The position numbers were made by a program, and so were the translations under genes. Source: Singulisphaera sp. GP187 (lineage in GTDB: Bacteria; Planctomycetota; Phycisphaerae; Phycisphaerales; SM1A02). Taken from it: a stretch of DNA of 64,000 bases. Location: contig CAMBMO010000002.1 in the NCBI GenBank assembly GCA_945868805.1, positions 1 to 64,000 of the forward strand. Direction: 5' to 3'. Below the pieces are notes generated by a model. It ran no database searches. It was not told the DNA's origin and saw only the letters and a list, made by a program, of their open reading frames with translations. Positions 63,692-64,000 of the stretch are shown one piece after another. Every line of letters begins with the position of its first letter. The stretch's first letter is position 1.

Positions 63692-64000
63692 ATGCTCACA
63701 TTCGAGGGTGCGTACACAGCGCTGATTACTCCGTTGACCCGTGATGGACTCGCAGTCGATCTCGCGCGACTCGAGGAACACATTCGTTTTCAATCGAAGG
63801 GCGGTGTTCGCGGAATCGTTCCTTGTGGCACGACGGGCGAGGCACCCACTCTCGAGGAACACGAGCACGTTGCAGTCATCGAATGCGCTGTAAGCGCCGG
63901 CCGACCACTTGGCCTGCAGATCATCGCGGGTGCTGGGAGCAATTCCACTTCGCACGCAATCCACTTGCACCGACTGGCCGCGTCCCTAGGAGCACACGCA
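63692..64000 (+). CDS. dapA: 4-hydroxy-tetrahydrodipicolinate synthase-like (DapA family), 5' part, cut by window edge
   Basis: 103 codons are visible from the ATG at 63692 (MLTFEGAYTALITPLTRDGL). The DapA/NAL-family opening and the VPCGTTGEAPTLEEHEH segment (Thr-Thr near residues 44-45, with GTTGE) are diagnostic. The Schiff-base lysine lies outside the window. In DapA the enzyme condenses pyruvate with aspartate semialdehyde in lysine and diaminopimelate synthesis; related aldolases share this start, but the GTTGEAPTL sequence fits DapA best. It begins 63 bases after the phosphohexomutase gene. Confidence 0.9.
   Translation, partial: MLTFEGAYTALITPLTRDGLAVDLARLEEHIRFQSKGGVRGIVPCGTTGEAPTLEEHEHVAVIECAVSAGRPLGLQIIAGAGSNSTSHAIHLHRLAASLGAHA

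Overview
The window looks like chromosomal DNA of a planctomycete, most likely from the Phycisphaerae. The basis is protein signatures rather than rRNA: pseudopilins with an [14 protein letters not shown]-type N-terminus ending in LPALSKAR, a PQQ-propeller giant protein, a serine/threonine kinase ending in one membrane helix, bacterial topoisomerase VI, NfeD and FloA genes, and frequent GTG/TTG starts. The DNA is moderately GC-rich and densely coded on both strands. I saw no rRNA, tRNA, CRISPR array, prophage or insertion sequence. The assignment is inference from gene content.

Layout. 1-7319 (minus): an oligopeptide/nickel-type ABC transporter operon, transcribed as small exported protein, OppC-like permease, solute-binding protein, OppB-like permease, second OppC-like permease, ATPase (cut by the window edge). 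7468-10502 (minus): HU-like protein, DnaB helicase, ECF sigma factor and a membrane protein that may be its anti-sigma factor. 10694-14987 (minus): an envelope-lipid block (heptosyltransferase, Maf pyrophosphatase, LpxK, HldE), implying lipid A and heptose-containing LPS. 15053-19482: membrane-anchored kinase, RidA protein and two tandem pseudopilin paralogues closed by a strong terminator. 19607-22953: two NfeD-family proteins plus FloA-type flotillin. 23009-26585 (minus): acyl-CoA carboxylase beta subunit, RdgB and a YkgJ-type Cys-cluster protein. 26764-30788: rpsO, pnp, a cold-shock protein and an orphan histidine kinase. 30834-33892 (minus): topoisomerase VI subunits B and A. 33990-37730: ndk, a sigma-70 factor, an MFS transporter and a lone CoA-transferase A subunit.

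37930-54057 is a long, tightly coupled operon for a type II secretion machine: exported protein, GspE, GspF, pseudopilins G/H/I/J, GspK, GspL-like, GspM-like, GspC-like, secretin GspD and a lipoprotein. Many junctions overlap by 4-14 bases and three genes use TTG starts. No prepilin peptidase is present. 54100-54762 encodes a strongly acidic protein with 35 consecutive aspartates; 54825-59048 a 1407-residue propeller protein; then a small lipoprotein, polyphosphate kinase, a PTPS/QueD-family enzyme, a phosphohexomutase and the start of a DapA-like gene.

A recurrent feature is short perfect or near-perfect tandem repeats (units of 9, 11, 12, 13, 15 and 27 bases), both in genes, where the unit is a multiple of three, and between them. 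The best candidates for a second look are topoisomerase VI, the kinase with two MshEN-like repeats, the poly-Asp protein, the PTPS enzyme with an ExxHGH active-site motif, and the T2SS operon.
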